Assembly: GCA_034189125.1 (NCBI GenBank)
Contig: JAXHVB010000055.1
Span: 1-15,647 of the forward strand
Reading direction: 5' to 3'
Length of the DNA stretch: 15,647 nt
Source of the DNA: UBA5862 sp002408105
Lineage (GTDB): Bacteria > Pseudomonadota > Gammaproteobacteria > Pseudomonadales > UBA5862
The notes beneath the pieces were generated by a model. That model had not been told where the DNA came from. It searched no databases and saw nothing but the letters and a program-made list of their open reading frames with translations. The translations under genes and the position numbers were made by a program. Below, in pieces: positions 1 to 8,032 of this stretch. The first letter of the stretch is position 1. Each line of letters opens with the position of its first letter.

Positions 1-1114
1 CCTGCTGCAAGCTGCGATTCTGCAGCAGGTTGGTGAGCTTGTGGGTTTGCAGCTTGCGGGTCGCCGAACGCTGCGCCTCGTCGATCGAATCGTAGAGCAA
101 CCCGACACCGCTCCCATGCAGCGCCGAGATGAAATGAATCCGGGCAAAGTCGATGAACCGCAGGCGCCGGTCGAGTTCCGAGCGAATGCGATCGCGTTGT
201 TCGAGTGCCAAGCCGTCCCACTTGTTGACGGCGATCACCACCGCGCGCCCGGCTTCGAGGACCGTGCCTAGAAGGTGCAGGTCCTGGTCGACCAGGTCTT
301 CGGTGCCATCCACGAGCAACACCACCACATCGGCATCGTCGATGGCCTGCAGGGTTTTGACGATGGAAAATTTCTCGACCGTCTCGTGCACCTTGCCCCG
401 GCGGCGGACTCCAGCCGTGTCGATGAGCACATAGCGTTTGCCGTGGCGCTCGAAGGGAACATAGACACTGTCGCGCGTGGTGCCTGGCTGGTCGAAGACC
501 ACCACGCGCTCTTCTCCGAGCATGCGGTTGACCAGCGTGGACTTGCCAACATTGGGCCGACCGATGATCGCGATGCGCACCCCAGTTTCGGCCTCGGCTT
601 CGGCCTCAGGGGGGGGCTCTGGCTGCGGGAGGCATTCGGCCAGGGCCGTGGACAACGCCGACAGCCCCCGGCCCTGGGTGGCGGAAATGGCCACAGGCGC
701 GCCGAGCCCAAAGCGATGGAATTCACCGATGGCCGCATCCACTGCGACACCGTCCATCTTATTGGCCACCAACAGCACCGGCTTGTTGAGCGCGCGCAGC
801 CGCTGCGCCAGGGCTTCATCGGCCCCGGTGCGCCCGGCGCGCAGGTCGACCAGGAACAACACCAAGTCGGCCTCGTGAACGGCGCGCCAGGATTGCGCCT
901 CGGCCTCCACGTCAACTCCAGCCTCTTGTTCGGCGATGCCGCCGGTGTCGACCAGCAGGATTGCCCGCCCCTCCAGGCTCGCGGGGCCGTAGCGCCGGTC
1001 CCGGGTCAGCCCCGGCAAGTTGGCCACCAGGGCATCCCGCGTGCGGGTCAGCCGGTTGAACAGGGTCGACTTGCCGACATTGGGGCGCCCAACCAGGGCG
1101 ACAACCGGGGTCAT
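1..1114 (-). CDS. der: Ribosome-associated GTPase Der (EngA), C-terminus cut by window edge
   Basis: Der is a tandem-GTPase-domain protein needed for 50S ribosomal subunit assembly. I translated the minus strand from ATG at 1114 to the left edge by hand: 371 uninterrupted codons. The family is about 490 aa, so the C-terminal KH-like domain is mostly off-window. First G domain: P-loop GRPNVGKS at residues 9-16, DTGG at 56-59, NKMD at 118-121. An acidic, proline-rich linker follows (about 160-177). Second G domain: P-loop GRPNVGKS at 185-192, DTAG at 232-235, NKWD at 297-300, and an HFISALHGSGVG stretch near 328-338. Two P-loops in one protein are diagnostic of Der. The start codon overlaps the bamB stop by 4 nt (ATGA), implying translational coupling at the end of the hisS-yfgM-bamB operon. 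The linker is encoded across an 8-base G tract (609-616 on the plus strand). Confidence 0.97.
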   Translation of the reverse strand, partial: MTPVVALVGRPNVGKSTLFNRLTRTRDALVANLPGLTRDRRYGPASLEGRAILLVDTGGIAEQEAGVDVEAEAQSWRAVHEADLVLFLVDLRAGRTGADEALAQRLRALNKPVLLVANKMDGVAVDAAIGEFHRFGLGAPVAISATQGRGLSALSTALAECLPQPEPPPEAEAEAETGVRIAIIGRPNVGKSTLVNRMLGEERVVVFDQPGTTRDSVYVPFERHGKRYVLIDTAGVRRRGKVHETVEKFSIVKTLQAIDDADVVVLLVDGTEDLVDQDLHLLGTVLEAGRAVVIAVNKWDGLALEQRDRIRSELDRRLRFIDFARIHFISALHGSGVGLLYDSIDEAQRSATRKLQTHKLTNLLQNRSLQQ

Positions 1115-2268
1115 TGCTGCGTTGGAACCAGGTGGATCAGTTGCAGGTGGCCTGCGTCGTCCAACAGCGCCAGCCCGGCATCGGTCGATACCGGTGCAGT
1201 CAGGATCGCGTCACCACCCAGAGACTGGTGGTGCACCAGGTCGCCACTGGCTGCATCCAGGACGAACAGCTGGCCGGCGTCATCGGCCATGACCAGCCAG
1301 TCGCCATGGCGTGTCGGTGGGCTCAGCCGACGGTGGCGCAGCGCCGACTGCGTCCACCGTTCATCTCCGGTGTCTTTGGCACGGGCGTGGACCACCCCGT
1401 CTTCCCCCACCACATACAGGGTGCGCAGATCCACTGCGGGTGTGAGGTGGCTCGGGATGGCGCGGCTCCAGCGCAATCGGCCCTGCAGGTCCACGGCGCC
1501 CACCCGCCCTTGGTAGGCGACCGCAAACACCAGCCCGCCTGACAAGACCGGGTCCCCATCCACATCGATCATGCGCTCGAGTTCCGACCGCCCTTCCGGC
1601 TCGGCGATGGTCACGTCCCAGGCGCGGATGCCGTTTTCCAGCACCACGGCAACCAATTTGCCGCTGCCCAGCCCCGCGATGGCCAAGTCGTCAGTGAGCA
1701 CCGGTGCACCGTTGCCCCGCAGGCTGAGCACCGGCACAGCGGCGTCGTAGTTCCACAGCGATGTGCCGGTCTCGGGATCCAAGGCATGCAGGCGTTCATC
1801 CACCGTCAGGGCCACCACGGCGCGGTAGTTCACGGCTGGCGGGCTGAGCAGTTCACTCGACAGGGGTGCCTGCCAGCGTTGGGCACCGGTTTGCGCATCC
1901 AGGGCAAACAGCTCGCCATCCAGACTCCCGACCAGCACAAGGCCTTCACTGGCGCCGACCCCGCCGCTCAGTTTGGCATCGAGGTCATGGCTCCAGAGCG
2001 GATCACCCGTGCCAAGGTCAAGGGCACTGACGGTCCCCGAGCGATTGGCCACGTACATCCGATCACCCTGTGCGCTGGCTCGCAGCCGCACGGTGCTGTC
2101 CAACTGAATGTCGCCGACCCGAGCGCGCCACAGGCGCTCGACGGCCAGGCGGGGCTCGAGATCGGGAAGCGGCTCCGGAACCTCAGCGTCCCTGCTCGGG
2201 TTGCTGGAGCAGCCGACCAGAAGCACCGTGACCGCGACGAAAACAAGGGTGCGCAGTCGAGATTGCAT
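1111..2268 (-). CDS. bamB: Outer membrane assembly lipoprotein BamB
   Basis: BamB is the beta-propeller lipoprotein of the BAM complex, which inserts beta-barrel proteins into the outer membrane from the periplasm. The protein is 385 aa (E. coli 392). A signal peptide with lipobox LLVGC places the lipidated cysteine at residue 20. The rest is a series of PQQ/WD-like blades with recurring 'D-x-x-T/S-G-x-x-x-W'-type strands (LDLGTGDPLW near 84-92, LDAQTGAQRW near 123-132, LDPETGTSLW near 163-172, LDAASGDLV near 337-345). The GRSELERMIDVDGDP segment near 226-240 matches the conserved BamB region. I chose ATG 2268 because it leaves a compact signal peptide and starts 1 nt after the yfgM stop; ATG 2280 is an alternative. 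Its stop overlaps the der start. The yfgM-bamB-der order is the classical one. Confidence 0.96.
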   Translation of the reverse strand: MQSRLRTLVFVAVTVLLVGCSSNPSRDAEVPEPLPDLEPRLAVERLWRARVGDIQLDSTVRLRASAQGDRMYVANRSGTVSALDLGTGDPLWSHDLDAKLSGGVGASEGLVLVGSLDGELFALDAQTGAQRWQAPLSSELLSPPAVNYRAVVALTVDERLHALDPETGTSLWNYDAAVPVLSLRGNGAPVLTDDLAIAGLGSGKLVAVVLENGIRAWDVTIAEPEGRSELERMIDVDGDPVLSGGLVFAVAYQGRVGAVDLQGRLRWSRAIPSHLTPAVDLRTLYVVGEDGVVHARAKDTGDERWTQSALRHRRLSPPTRHGDWLVMADDAGQLFVLDAASGDLVHHQSLGGDAILTAPVSTDAGLALLDDAGHLQLIHLVPTQQ

Positions 2269-2269
2269 G

Positions 2270-2980
2270 CTAGCTGGCATCCTGGGTTTCATTGCTGGTC
2301 GCAGGGCCCGCCAATTGGGCCGCTTTGATTTCAACCAGCGCCGTGGTGGGATCGCCCGGTGTCCCAGCCGCCAGCGCCTGCTGGAATGCGGCTAGGGCCA
2401 ATTCGGGCTCACCCTTGGCCAGCCACAGGTCACCCAGCAAGGCCTGCTTGCGCACCGTGTAGGCCTTGTCTTGGACAGCGTTCAGCACCTCGAGGGCATC
2501 GTCCAGCCGTGCTTGAGCCAGGAGGACTTGAGCCAGCCGCAGGCGGCTGATGGCGGCCATGGGCGCGTCGTCCCCGTTCATGAAGCCCCGGTCGGTGTGA
2601 TCCAGGGCCCAACGCAGCTCTGTCTCTGCCGTTTCCAGGTCGGACGCGGCCACTGCGCGGCGGGCCTGGTGCCAGGCCGCGTAGCCGGCATAGGCGGTCC
2701 GCGCGTGGTTTTCCTTGAGCTCATTGGCCAGATGCGCTGCGGTTGCAGCCGCATCGGCGTTCTCGGACTGGCTTTCGGCCTGAACCAGTGCTTCGAGATA
2801 ACCTTGGTATCCGGCGAAGGCGGCGACTTCTTGCTGGCTTTGCTGGCGCTGCCAGGCCTGCCAGCCAAAGACCCCGGCGAGGGCCACCAGAATTCCGGTA
2901 ACAATCGAACGCCCGTGGCGTTGCCAGCCACGCTTCAATGCCTCGATTTGTTCTTCTTCGGTGCGGTAGGGGTCGACCAC
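2270..2980 (-). CDS. yfgM: YfgM/YfgM-like inner-membrane TPR chaperone (ancillary SecYEG translocon subunit)
   Basis: YfgM is a single-pass inner-membrane protein with a periplasmic TPR domain. In E. coli it associates with SecYEG and PpiD and helps hand secreted proteins to periplasmic chaperones. Here it is 236 aa. The N-terminus carries the family signature YRTEEEQIEALK (residues 5-16). A single hydrophobic segment follows at about 25-41, then glutamine- and alanine-rich helices and TPR-like helical pairs (roughly 100-220). The start is GTG at 2980, supported by an excellent Shine-Dalgarno sequence (TAGGAGAG) 5 nt upstream; that sequence includes the TAG stop of hisS, so the two genes are closely coupled. 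Only 10 nt separate it from hisS, and bamB begins 1 nt after its stop. The identification rests on the signature, topology and position between hisS and bamB. Confidence 0.92.
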   Translation of the reverse strand: MVDPYRTEEEQIEALKRGWQRHGRSIVTGILVALAGVFGWQAWQRQQSQQEVAAFAGYQGYLEALVQAESQSENADAAATAAHLANELKENHARTAYAGYAAWHQARRAVAASDLETAETELRWALDHTDRGFMNGDDAPMAAISRLRLAQVLLAQARLDDALEVLNAVQDKAYTVRKQALLGDLWLAKGEPELALAAFQQALAAGTPGDPTTALVEIKAAQLAGPATSNETQDAS

Positions 2981-2990
2981 AACTGCTCTC

Positions 2991-4295
2991 CTATCCAGTA
3001 CTCGGGTGCTCGGGAGCGCGGCGGGCTCGCTCGGCGAGGCGCGCAGTCAATTCCGATTGTGGGATGCGTACCTGCTCTTCTCCGGTGCGCAGTGGCTTCA
3101 GGGTGACGCTGGCCGATGCCAGCTCATCCGCCCCCATGAGCAGCGCTGCCTCGGCGCCACTGCGGTCCGCCTTTTTCATTTTGCTTTTCATGCTGCCCCC
3201 ACCCATGTGAACCTGGAAGGCCAGGTGTGGCAACTGGGTGCGCAGCGTCTCGGCAAGCTGCTGAATCGGCCCTTCCTGCTCGGGTGCTGCAGCAAGGAGG
3301 TACAGGTCCGGGGCGTCCGAGGCCACAGCCGCATCGGGGCCGAGCTGGCACAGCATGAGCACCAGCCGCTCAAGCCCCATGGCAAAGCCAACCGCCGGGG
3401 TTGCTCGCCCCCCCAGTTGCTCGACCAGCCCGTCGTACCGGCCCCCTGCGCAGACCGTCCCCTGGGCGCCAAGGCTGTCGGTGACCCACTCGAACACGGT
3501 CTTCCCGTAGTAATCGAGCCCACGCACCAGCCGCGGGTTGACCTCGAACGCGACGCCGCAGTCGGACAGGCGGGTACAAAGCGCCTCGAAGTGGCGTTTC
3601 GCCGGGGCTTCCAGGTGGTCCCAGAGCACCGGGGCCTGCTCGAGCACTGCCTGGGTTTGTGGGTTCTTGGTGTCCAGGATCCGCAGTGGGTTGGTGTCGA
3701 GCCGCCGGCGGGCGTCTTCGTCGAGTGCATCAAGGTGCCGCTGCAGGTAGGCCACCAGCGCGTCGCGGTAGCGGTGGCGTGCCTCAAGGTCCCCCAGGCT
3801 GTTGAGTTGCAACTGAACCTGGTCAGACAGACCGAGCTCGCGCCACAGCCGCGCGCAGAGCAACAACAACTCGGCGTCGATGTCCGGCCCTTCCAGGCCA
3901 AACACTTCGACACCCACCTGATGGAATTGCCGGTAACGCCCTTTTTGTGGGCGTTCGTGTCGGAACATGGGCCCGCGGTACCACAGCCTTTGTTCCTGGT
4001 TGTACAGCAGCCCGTGTTCCTCGCCAGCCCGCACGCAGCTGGCGGTGCCCTCGGGGCGCAGGCTCAAAGAGTCGCCGTTGCGATCGGTGAAGGTGTACAT
4101 CTCCTTTTCGACGATGTCGGTGACTGCGCCGATGGAACGGGCGAACAGCTCAGTGTGTTCGACGATGGGCAAGCGAATCTCACGAAAACCATAGCGGTGC
4201 AACACCCCCTGAATGCACGCTTCCAGGTGGCGCCACACCGGCGTTTCCTCAGGAAGAATGTCATTCATTCCTCGTATCGCTTTAATTTTGCTCAA
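2991..4295 (-). CDS. hisS: Histidyl-tRNA synthetase (TTG start)
   Basis: This class II synthetase attaches histidine to tRNA-His in the cytoplasm. It has 434 aa (E. coli 424). Motif 1 lies near residues 39-57 (EIRLPIVEHTELFARSIG). Motif 2 lies at about 104-130 with Arg112 in FRHERPQKGRYRQFH. The HisA signature RGLDYY is at 258-263, with catalytic Arg258 (E. coli Arg259). HisB AGGRYDGL is at 283-290 and motif 3 AVGFAMGLERL at 301-311. The anticodon-binding domain occupies the remainder from about 330. The start is TTG at 4295: the preceding AGGTGA sits 7-8 nt upstream, and the resulting N-terminus (MSKIKAIRGMND) aligns with the family start. The next ATG (4268) would cut off the conserved KAIRG lead-in. 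It lies 34 nt after ispG and 10 nt before yfgM. The C-terminal tail is slightly longer than in E. coli. Confidence 0.97.
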   Translation of the reverse strand: MSKIKAIRGMNDILPEETPVWRHLEACIQGVLHRYGFREIRLPIVEHTELFARSIGAVTDIVEKEMYTFTDRNGDSLSLRPEGTASCVRAGEEHGLLYNQEQRLWYRGPMFRHERPQKGRYRQFHQVGVEVFGLEGPDIDAELLLLCARLWRELGLSDQVQLQLNSLGDLEARHRYRDALVAYLQRHLDALDEDARRRLDTNPLRILDTKNPQTQAVLEQAPVLWDHLEAPAKRHFEALCTRLSDCGVAFEVNPRLVRGLDYYGKTVFEWVTDSLGAQGTVCAGGRYDGLVEQLGGRATPAVGFAMGLERLVLMLCQLGPDAAVASDAPDLYLLAAAPEQEGPIQQLAETLRTQLPHLAFQVHMGGGSMKSKMKKADRSGAEAALLMGADELASASVTLKPLRTGEEQVRIPQSELTARLAERARRAPEHPSTG

Positions 4296-4329
4296 GAAAA
4301 ATTCACCTATCTACGGATCTGGAGGCCGC

Positions 4330-5442
4330 TTAACCGCGGGCCAACAGCTTGGCCTCGGATTCCTGTTTTTCCTGTGCACGCGTGCGGATCAGGCGCTCCA
4401 GTTCGTCGATGAGTTGGGTGGATTCGATCTTGTGGCTGGGCTTGCCGTCGATGTAAATGAGGCTGCGCGGGTCAGCGCCTGTGACACCGATTTCCACCTC
4501 CTTGGACTCGCCAGGGCCGTTGACGTAGCACCCGATGACTGCAACGTCCATGGCCACGTTGATGTCTTCCACCCGCCGCTCGAGTTCGTTCATGGTGGCG
4601 ATCACGTCGAAGTTCTGGCGGGAACAGCTCGGGCAGGCGATAAAATTCACCCCGCGGCTGCGCAGTTTCAGGCTTTTGAGGATGTCGTAACCCACCTTGA
4701 CCTCTTCCACGGGGTCGGCCGCGAGGGACACCCGCAGGGTATCGCCGATGCCCTGCATCAACAGGGTGCCGATGCCGAGCGCGGACTTCACCGTACCAGA
4801 GCGAAACCCGCCCGCCTCGGTGATGCCAAGGTGCAGTGGTTGCTCGATCAGCTTGGCAACTTTCTCGTAGGCTTCGACCGCCATGGCGACGTCGCTCGCC
4901 TTGACGCTGAGTTTGAAGTCCTTGAAGTCGAGCCGGTCGAGTATTTCCACGTGGCGCATGGCGGATTCGACCAAGGCATCCGCGTTGGGCTCGCCGTATT
5001 TGCGCTGCAGATCCTTCTCCAAGGAGCCTGCGTTGACGCCGATTCGGATCGGAACACCTCGGCTTCCGGCCGAGTCCACCACTGCCCGGACCCGGTCCTC
5101 TTTACCGATATTTCCCGGGTTGATGCGCAGGCAATCGACGCCGGCTTCCAGTACTTTGAGCGCGATGCGGTGGTCGAAGTGGATGTCTGCCACCAGGGGC
5201 ACTTCGACCTGGGCGCGGATTTCCCGGAACGCGTCCGCGGCCGCGGCTGTAGGGACGGAGACGCGAACGATGTCGGCACCGGCCTCCGTCAGTGCCTGGA
5301 TTTGCGCCACCGTGGCCGCAACGTCGCAGGTGTCGGTGTTGGTCATGCTTTGTACGCTGATTGGGGCATCGCCGCCCACAGGAACGGTCCCGACCATGAT
5401 TTGCCGAGACGGGCGCCGAAGGATTGCAACGGGAGGGGACAT
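4330..5442 (-). CDS. ispG: 4-hydroxy-3-methylbut-2-en-1-yl diphosphate synthase (IspG/GcpE)
   Basis: IspG is a [4Fe-4S] reductase of the MEP (non-mevalonate) isoprenoid pathway. It converts MEcPP to HMBPP. The protein is 370 aa when started at ATG 5442. A TIM-barrel-like N-terminal domain contains QSMTNTDT (31-38), VADIHFD (84-90) and LRINPGNIG (105-113). The C-terminal Fe-S domain holds cluster ligands Cys270, Cys273 (CPSC) and Cys305 (GCYVNGPGE) plus Glu312. These numbers equal those of the E. coli enzyme, which supports this start over the upstream GTG at 5454. No strong ribosome-binding site is visible. It lies 53 nt after pilF and 34 nt before hisS. In many gammaproteobacteria rodZ sits between pilF and ispG; it is absent here. 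Confidence 0.97.
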   Translation of the reverse strand: MSPPVAILRRPSRQIMVGTVPVGGDAPISVQSMTNTDTCDVAATVAQIQALTEAGADIVRVSVPTAAAADAFREIRAQVEVPLVADIHFDHRIALKVLEAGVDCLRINPGNIGKEDRVRAVVDSAGSRGVPIRIGVNAGSLEKDLQRKYGEPNADALVESAMRHVEILDRLDFKDFKLSVKASDVAMAVEAYEKVAKLIEQPLHLGITEAGGFRSGTVKSALGIGTLLMQGIGDTLRVSLAADPVEEVKVGYDILKSLKLRSRGVNFIACPSCSRQNFDVIATMNELERRVEDINVAMDVAVIGCYVNGPGESKEVEIGVTGADPRSLIYIDGKPSHKIESTQLIDELERLIRTRAQEKQESEAKLLARG

Positions 5443-5495
5443 GGGGCCTACCACTTTTCTCGGTCAGTGCGGTGCATGCGTCTGGATGACCCGGG

Positions 5496-6308
5496 TCACT
5501 CGGCGGAGCGGTTCGCGCGGTACTGGCGGTACTCGTCCGAGTCTGGGAACAGCTCCTTGAGCAGCAGGGCCTGACTGGCGGCGCCGTCGCCGTCCTGCAG
5601 CGCTTCGGCGATTCGGACCCCCAGCAGCAGGCTGCCGGGTGTGTGCTGGGCGCGCCGCAGACGAATCAGCAGGCGGTAGCGGTCGAGCAGCGCCTGCGCA
5701 GTCGCGGCATCGCCCTGCTGCAGCTGCAGGCTGGCCAGCTCCAACATGGAGCGCGGCAGCGCATCGTTGAGTTGCAAGGCCTTCTCGAAATACTGCACCG
5801 CATCGCTGGTTTGGCCGAGTTCGGTGGCGGCAATGCCCATGTTCTCGTACGCCATGTGCCGGCGTTCATAGAGTGGACTCTCCGCCACCACCTCCAATTG
5901 CTCCAGCGCTTCGGCGTAGCGGCCCTTGCGGATCAGGAACACCCCGTAGTTGTTGCGGGCCGGGGGGTATTTGGGGTCCAGGCGGATGGCCTTCTTGAAC
6001 TGCGCTTCGGCCAGCGCATCCTCCCCCTCGTACTGGAACAGGTGCGCCAGTGTGGTGTACACCCGGGGGTTGCGGTCGTCCAACTTCAGGGCCTTTTTTA
6101 CCGCCTCTTTGGCGTTGGCGGTGTCTTCTTCCTCAAGGTAGGCCACCGCGAGGTCAAGGTAGGTTTCCTGTGCCTTGGCTCGGTCCGCTTCGGGAAAGGG
6201 CGAGTTCTTGGTGGTCACGCAGCCGCTGAGCAGTCCCATCAGCAGGGCCAGCGCAAGCAGGCGCACGGAGAAGGAGCCAGTCGGGAAGCGCAGCATCTGC
6301 TTGCTCAC
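5496..6308 (-). CDS. pilF: Type IV pilus biogenesis/stability lipoprotein PilF (PilW), TPR
   Basis: PilF/PilW is the outer-membrane lipoprotein pilotin that localises and multimerises the PilQ secretin for type IV pili. The protein is 270 aa (family about 250). The signal sequence has a hydrophobic run at 16-28 and lipobox LLSGC, with lipidated Cys30. Tandem TPR units follow from about 42 to 230, with characteristic repeats such as NPRVYTTLAHLFQYEGEDALAE (79-100, ends trimmed here) and PPARNNYGVFLIRKGRYAEA (114-133). The GTG start at 6308 overlaps the rlmN stop by 4 nt (GTGA), so I prefer it. ATG 6296 (residue 5) is an alternative that keeps the signal peptide. The rlmN-pilF-ispG-hisS arrangement is the standard gammaproteobacterial context. 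No other pilus genes are visible, so the presence of functional pili is inferred only. Confidence 0.92.
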   Translation of the reverse strand: MSKQMLRFPTGSFSVRLLALALLMGLLSGCVTTKNSPFPEADRAKAQETYLDLAVAYLEEEDTANAKEAVKKALKLDDRNPRVYTTLAHLFQYEGEDALAEAQFKKAIRLDPKYPPARNNYGVFLIRKGRYAEALEQLEVVAESPLYERRHMAYENMGIAATELGQTSDAVQYFEKALQLNDALPRSMLELASLQLQQGDAATAQALLDRYRLLIRLRRAQHTPGSLLLGVRIAEALQDGDGAASQALLLKELFPDSDEYRQYRANRSAE

Positions 6309-7429
6309 AGGGCCAGGGGTTGGATGTCGCCAGCAGCACGCTGCGCCGCGTACTGGGCCTGACGGCGCGTTCGGTCGGCGACCTCACCCACCAACTGTCC
6401 GCAGGCGGCGTCGATGTCGTCCCCCCGCGTTGCGCGCACCGTGACCCGGCAACCCGCGCGGGCGAGGCGGTCTTGAAACGCCCGGATGGTGGCACTTGAG
6501 GAACAGCGGTAGCTGGTGCCTGGGAACGGATTGAAGGGAATCAGGTTGATTTTGCACGGCAGCACCTGACTGATTTCAATCAACTGGTCGGCGTGCTCCA
6601 GGCGGTCGTTGATGCCCGCCAGCATGGTGTATTCCACGGTCACGGTGCGGTAGTCACCAAGCCCGGCCAGATAGCGGTTGCAGGCATCGATCAACTGCTG
6701 AATCGGGTACTTGCGGTTGATCGGCACGAGTTCATTGCGCAGCGCATCGTTGGGGGCGTGGAGCGAAATCGCCAGGGCGAGGTCGGTGCGCCCGCACAGC
6801 GCGTCGATCATCGGCACCACCCCGGCCGTACTGAGGGTCACGCGGCGTTTGGAGATGCCGTAGCCGAGGTCGTCCATCATCAAATCGGTGGCATCCATCA
6901 CCGGCTCAAAGTTGAGCAGTGGCTCGCCCATGCCCATCAACACCACGTTGGTCACCCGCCGCTCCTCGTGCGGGTAGAGGCCGGCCAGTTCCTGGGTGAC
7001 CACCCGAACCTGCCCGATGATTTCGGCTGCGGTGAGGTTGCTGTTGAAACCCTGCTTTCCGGTGGAGCAGAAACTGCAGTCCAGGGCGCAGCCCACTTGA
7101 GACGACACACAGAGGGTTCCCCGCTGCCCCTGGGGGATGTACACCGCTTCCACCAGACTGCCGCTGTCTGCCTGCAGCACCCATTTGTGGGTGCCATCGG
7201 TCGACATTTTGCGGTGGGTGACGGTGGGGCCGCGAACCTCTGCGGTTTCCTGCAGCCGGCTGCGCAGCGCCTTGCCGAGGTCGGTCATGGCCGCAAAGTC
7301 ACTGAGGTTGCGGTGGTACAACCACTTCATCACCTGCTGGGCGCGAAAGCGCTTTTCGCCGAGGGACTCGAAAAACGCTTCGAGCTTCGGTTTGGGCATG
7401 CCCAGCAGGTTGATGGGGGGGGCGCTCAT
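6305..7429 (-). CDS. rlmN: Dual-specificity 23S rRNA/tRNA adenine-C2 methyltransferase RlmN
   Basis: RlmN is a radical-SAM enzyme that methylates C2 of A2503 in 23S rRNA and A37 in some tRNAs. It has 374 aa (E. coli 384). The radical-SAM cluster motif CxxxCxxC is at Cys114, Cys118 and Cys121 (CALDCSFC). The two mechanistic cysteines are present: Cys107 in TLCVSSQVGC and Cys343 in DAACGQL, equivalent to E. coli Cys118 and Cys355. The GEP SAM-binding motif is at 168-170 (MGMGEP). The N-terminal accessory domain (about 1-85) contains the FRAQQVMKWLYHR helix. It starts 5 nt after the ndk stop, with no strong ribosome-binding site, suggesting coupling to ndk. An 8-base C tract (7415-7422) encodes codons 3-5, a possible slippage site right at the N-terminus. 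Confidence 0.97.
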   Translation of the reverse strand: MSAPPINLLGMPKPKLEAFFESLGEKRFRAQQVMKWLYHRNLSDFAAMTDLGKALRSRLQETAEVRGPTVTHRKMSTDGTHKWVLQADSGSLVEAVYIPQGQRGTLCVSSQVGCALDCSFCSTGKQGFNSNLTAAEIIGQVRVVTQELAGLYPHEERRVTNVVLMGMGEPLLNFEPVMDATDLMMDDLGYGISKRRVTLSTAGVVPMIDALCGRTDLALAISLHAPNDALRNELVPINRKYPIQQLIDACNRYLAGLGDYRTVTVEYTMLAGINDRLEHADQLIEISQVLPCKINLIPFNPFPGTSYRCSSSATIRAFQDRLARAGCRVTVRATRGDDIDAACGQLVGEVADRTRRQAQYAAQRAAGDIQPLAL

Positions 7430-7434
7430 GGCAG

Positions 7435-7866
7435 TTACGCAGTGCGGTCGCAGCGTTCGGTTTCGGCGAAAAAGTACCCAATCTCACGCGCCGCTGACTC
7501 CGGCGAATCCGAGCCGTGCACTGCATTGGCGTCGATGGAGCTGGCGAAGTCTGCGCGAATGGTGCCGGGATCGGCCTTTTTGGGGTCGGTGGCGCCCATC
7601 AGCTCCCGGTTCAGGGCAATGGCGTTGTCCCCTTCGAGCACCTGCACCACAACCGGGCCGGAGGTCATGAAACCAACCAGGTCCGCGAAGAAGGGGCGTC
7701 CGCGGTGCTCGGCGTAGAATCCTTCGGCTTCACGGGTGCTCAGGTGCAGCATCTTGGCCGCCACGATGCGCAGCCCGGCCTGCTCGAAGCGGCTGTAAAT
7801 GGCACCAATGTGGTTCTTGGCAACGGCGTCGGGCTTGATGATCGAAAGGGTGCGTTCAATCGCCAT
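7435..7866 (-). CDS. ndk: Nucleoside diphosphate kinase
   Basis: Ndk balances nucleoside triphosphate pools by moving the gamma-phosphate through a phosphohistidine intermediate. The product is 143 aa, the exact family length. It begins MAIERTLSIIKPDAV and carries the signature NAVHGSDSPESAAREIGYFF at 114-133, with catalytic His117. Lys11 and the SRFEQAGLRIVAAKML strand are also typical. The reading frame stays open upstream of ATG 7866 into the iscS region, but that extension has no family similarity, and this ATG has a GGAG ribosome-binding site 9 nt upstream. That GGAG can pair with CTCC just before the ATG, forming a weak 4-bp hairpin. A 166-bp gap with a TATACT promoter element precedes it, so ndk probably opens the ndk-rlmN-pilF-ispG transcription unit. 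Confidence 0.98.
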   Translation of the reverse strand: MAIERTLSIIKPDAVAKNHIGAIYSRFEQAGLRIVAAKMLHLSTREAEGFYAEHRGRPFFADLVGFMTSGPVVVQVLEGDNAIALNRELMGATDPKKADPGTIRADFASSIDANAVHGSDSPESAAREIGYFFAETERCDRTA

Positions 7867-7909
7867 GGAGTACAGCTCCTGTCTACGGTGGCGGGCGTGG
7901 CCTCGCGCC

Positions 7910-7924
7910 CCGCGATTTTCGCGG
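7910..7924. repeat. Perfect 6-bp inverted repeat in the ndk leader
   Basis: CCGCGA, a 3-base spacer and TCGCGG form a perfect small hairpin in the presumed 5' untranslated region of ndk, about 45 nt before the start codon. It is not followed by a U-run in the direction of transcription (minus strand), so it does not look like an intrinsic terminator for iscS. Its role, if any, is unknown. Confidence 0.4.
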
Positions 7925-7948
7925 ACGGCGAGAAGAATTTGGGCGCGA

Positions 7949-7954
7949 AGTATA
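7949..7954 (-). promoter_or_regulatory. Putative -10 element upstream of ndk
   Basis: On the minus strand the hexamer TATACT (5 of 6 to TATAAT) lies 83 nt before the ndk start, in the 166-bp iscS-ndk gap. No good TTGACA-like -35 is spaced 16-18 bp upstream, so the element is either an activator-assisted or a weak promoter. The gap and this hexamer together suggest that ndk and its downstream genes are not solely expressed from the iscR promoter. Confidence 0.4.
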
Positions 7955-8032
7955 CCGGAAACCCACCGCCAACCCACGTCCCGCGGCGGTTGTTTTCGCG
8001 CGCGGAACCCTAGGGGCGGCAGGCGCCAGTGC

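Noticed and set aside
275..1516. 413-codon plus-strand frame, and a 215-codon minus-strand frame at 268-915, over der
   Set aside because: Hand translation of the minus strand from 1114 gives an unbroken Der protein through the whole stretch, so both are out-of-frame shadows.
3006..5574. Long plus-strand open frames opposite hisS and ispG (over 450 codons each)
   Set aside because: They lie antisense to genes with unmistakable family motifs, have no recognisable domains, and long antisense frames are expected in GC-rich coding DNA with this codon bias.
7867..8032. Intrinsic terminator after iscS
   Set aside because: The GC-rich gap has small inverted repeats but none followed by a U-run in the transcribed direction.
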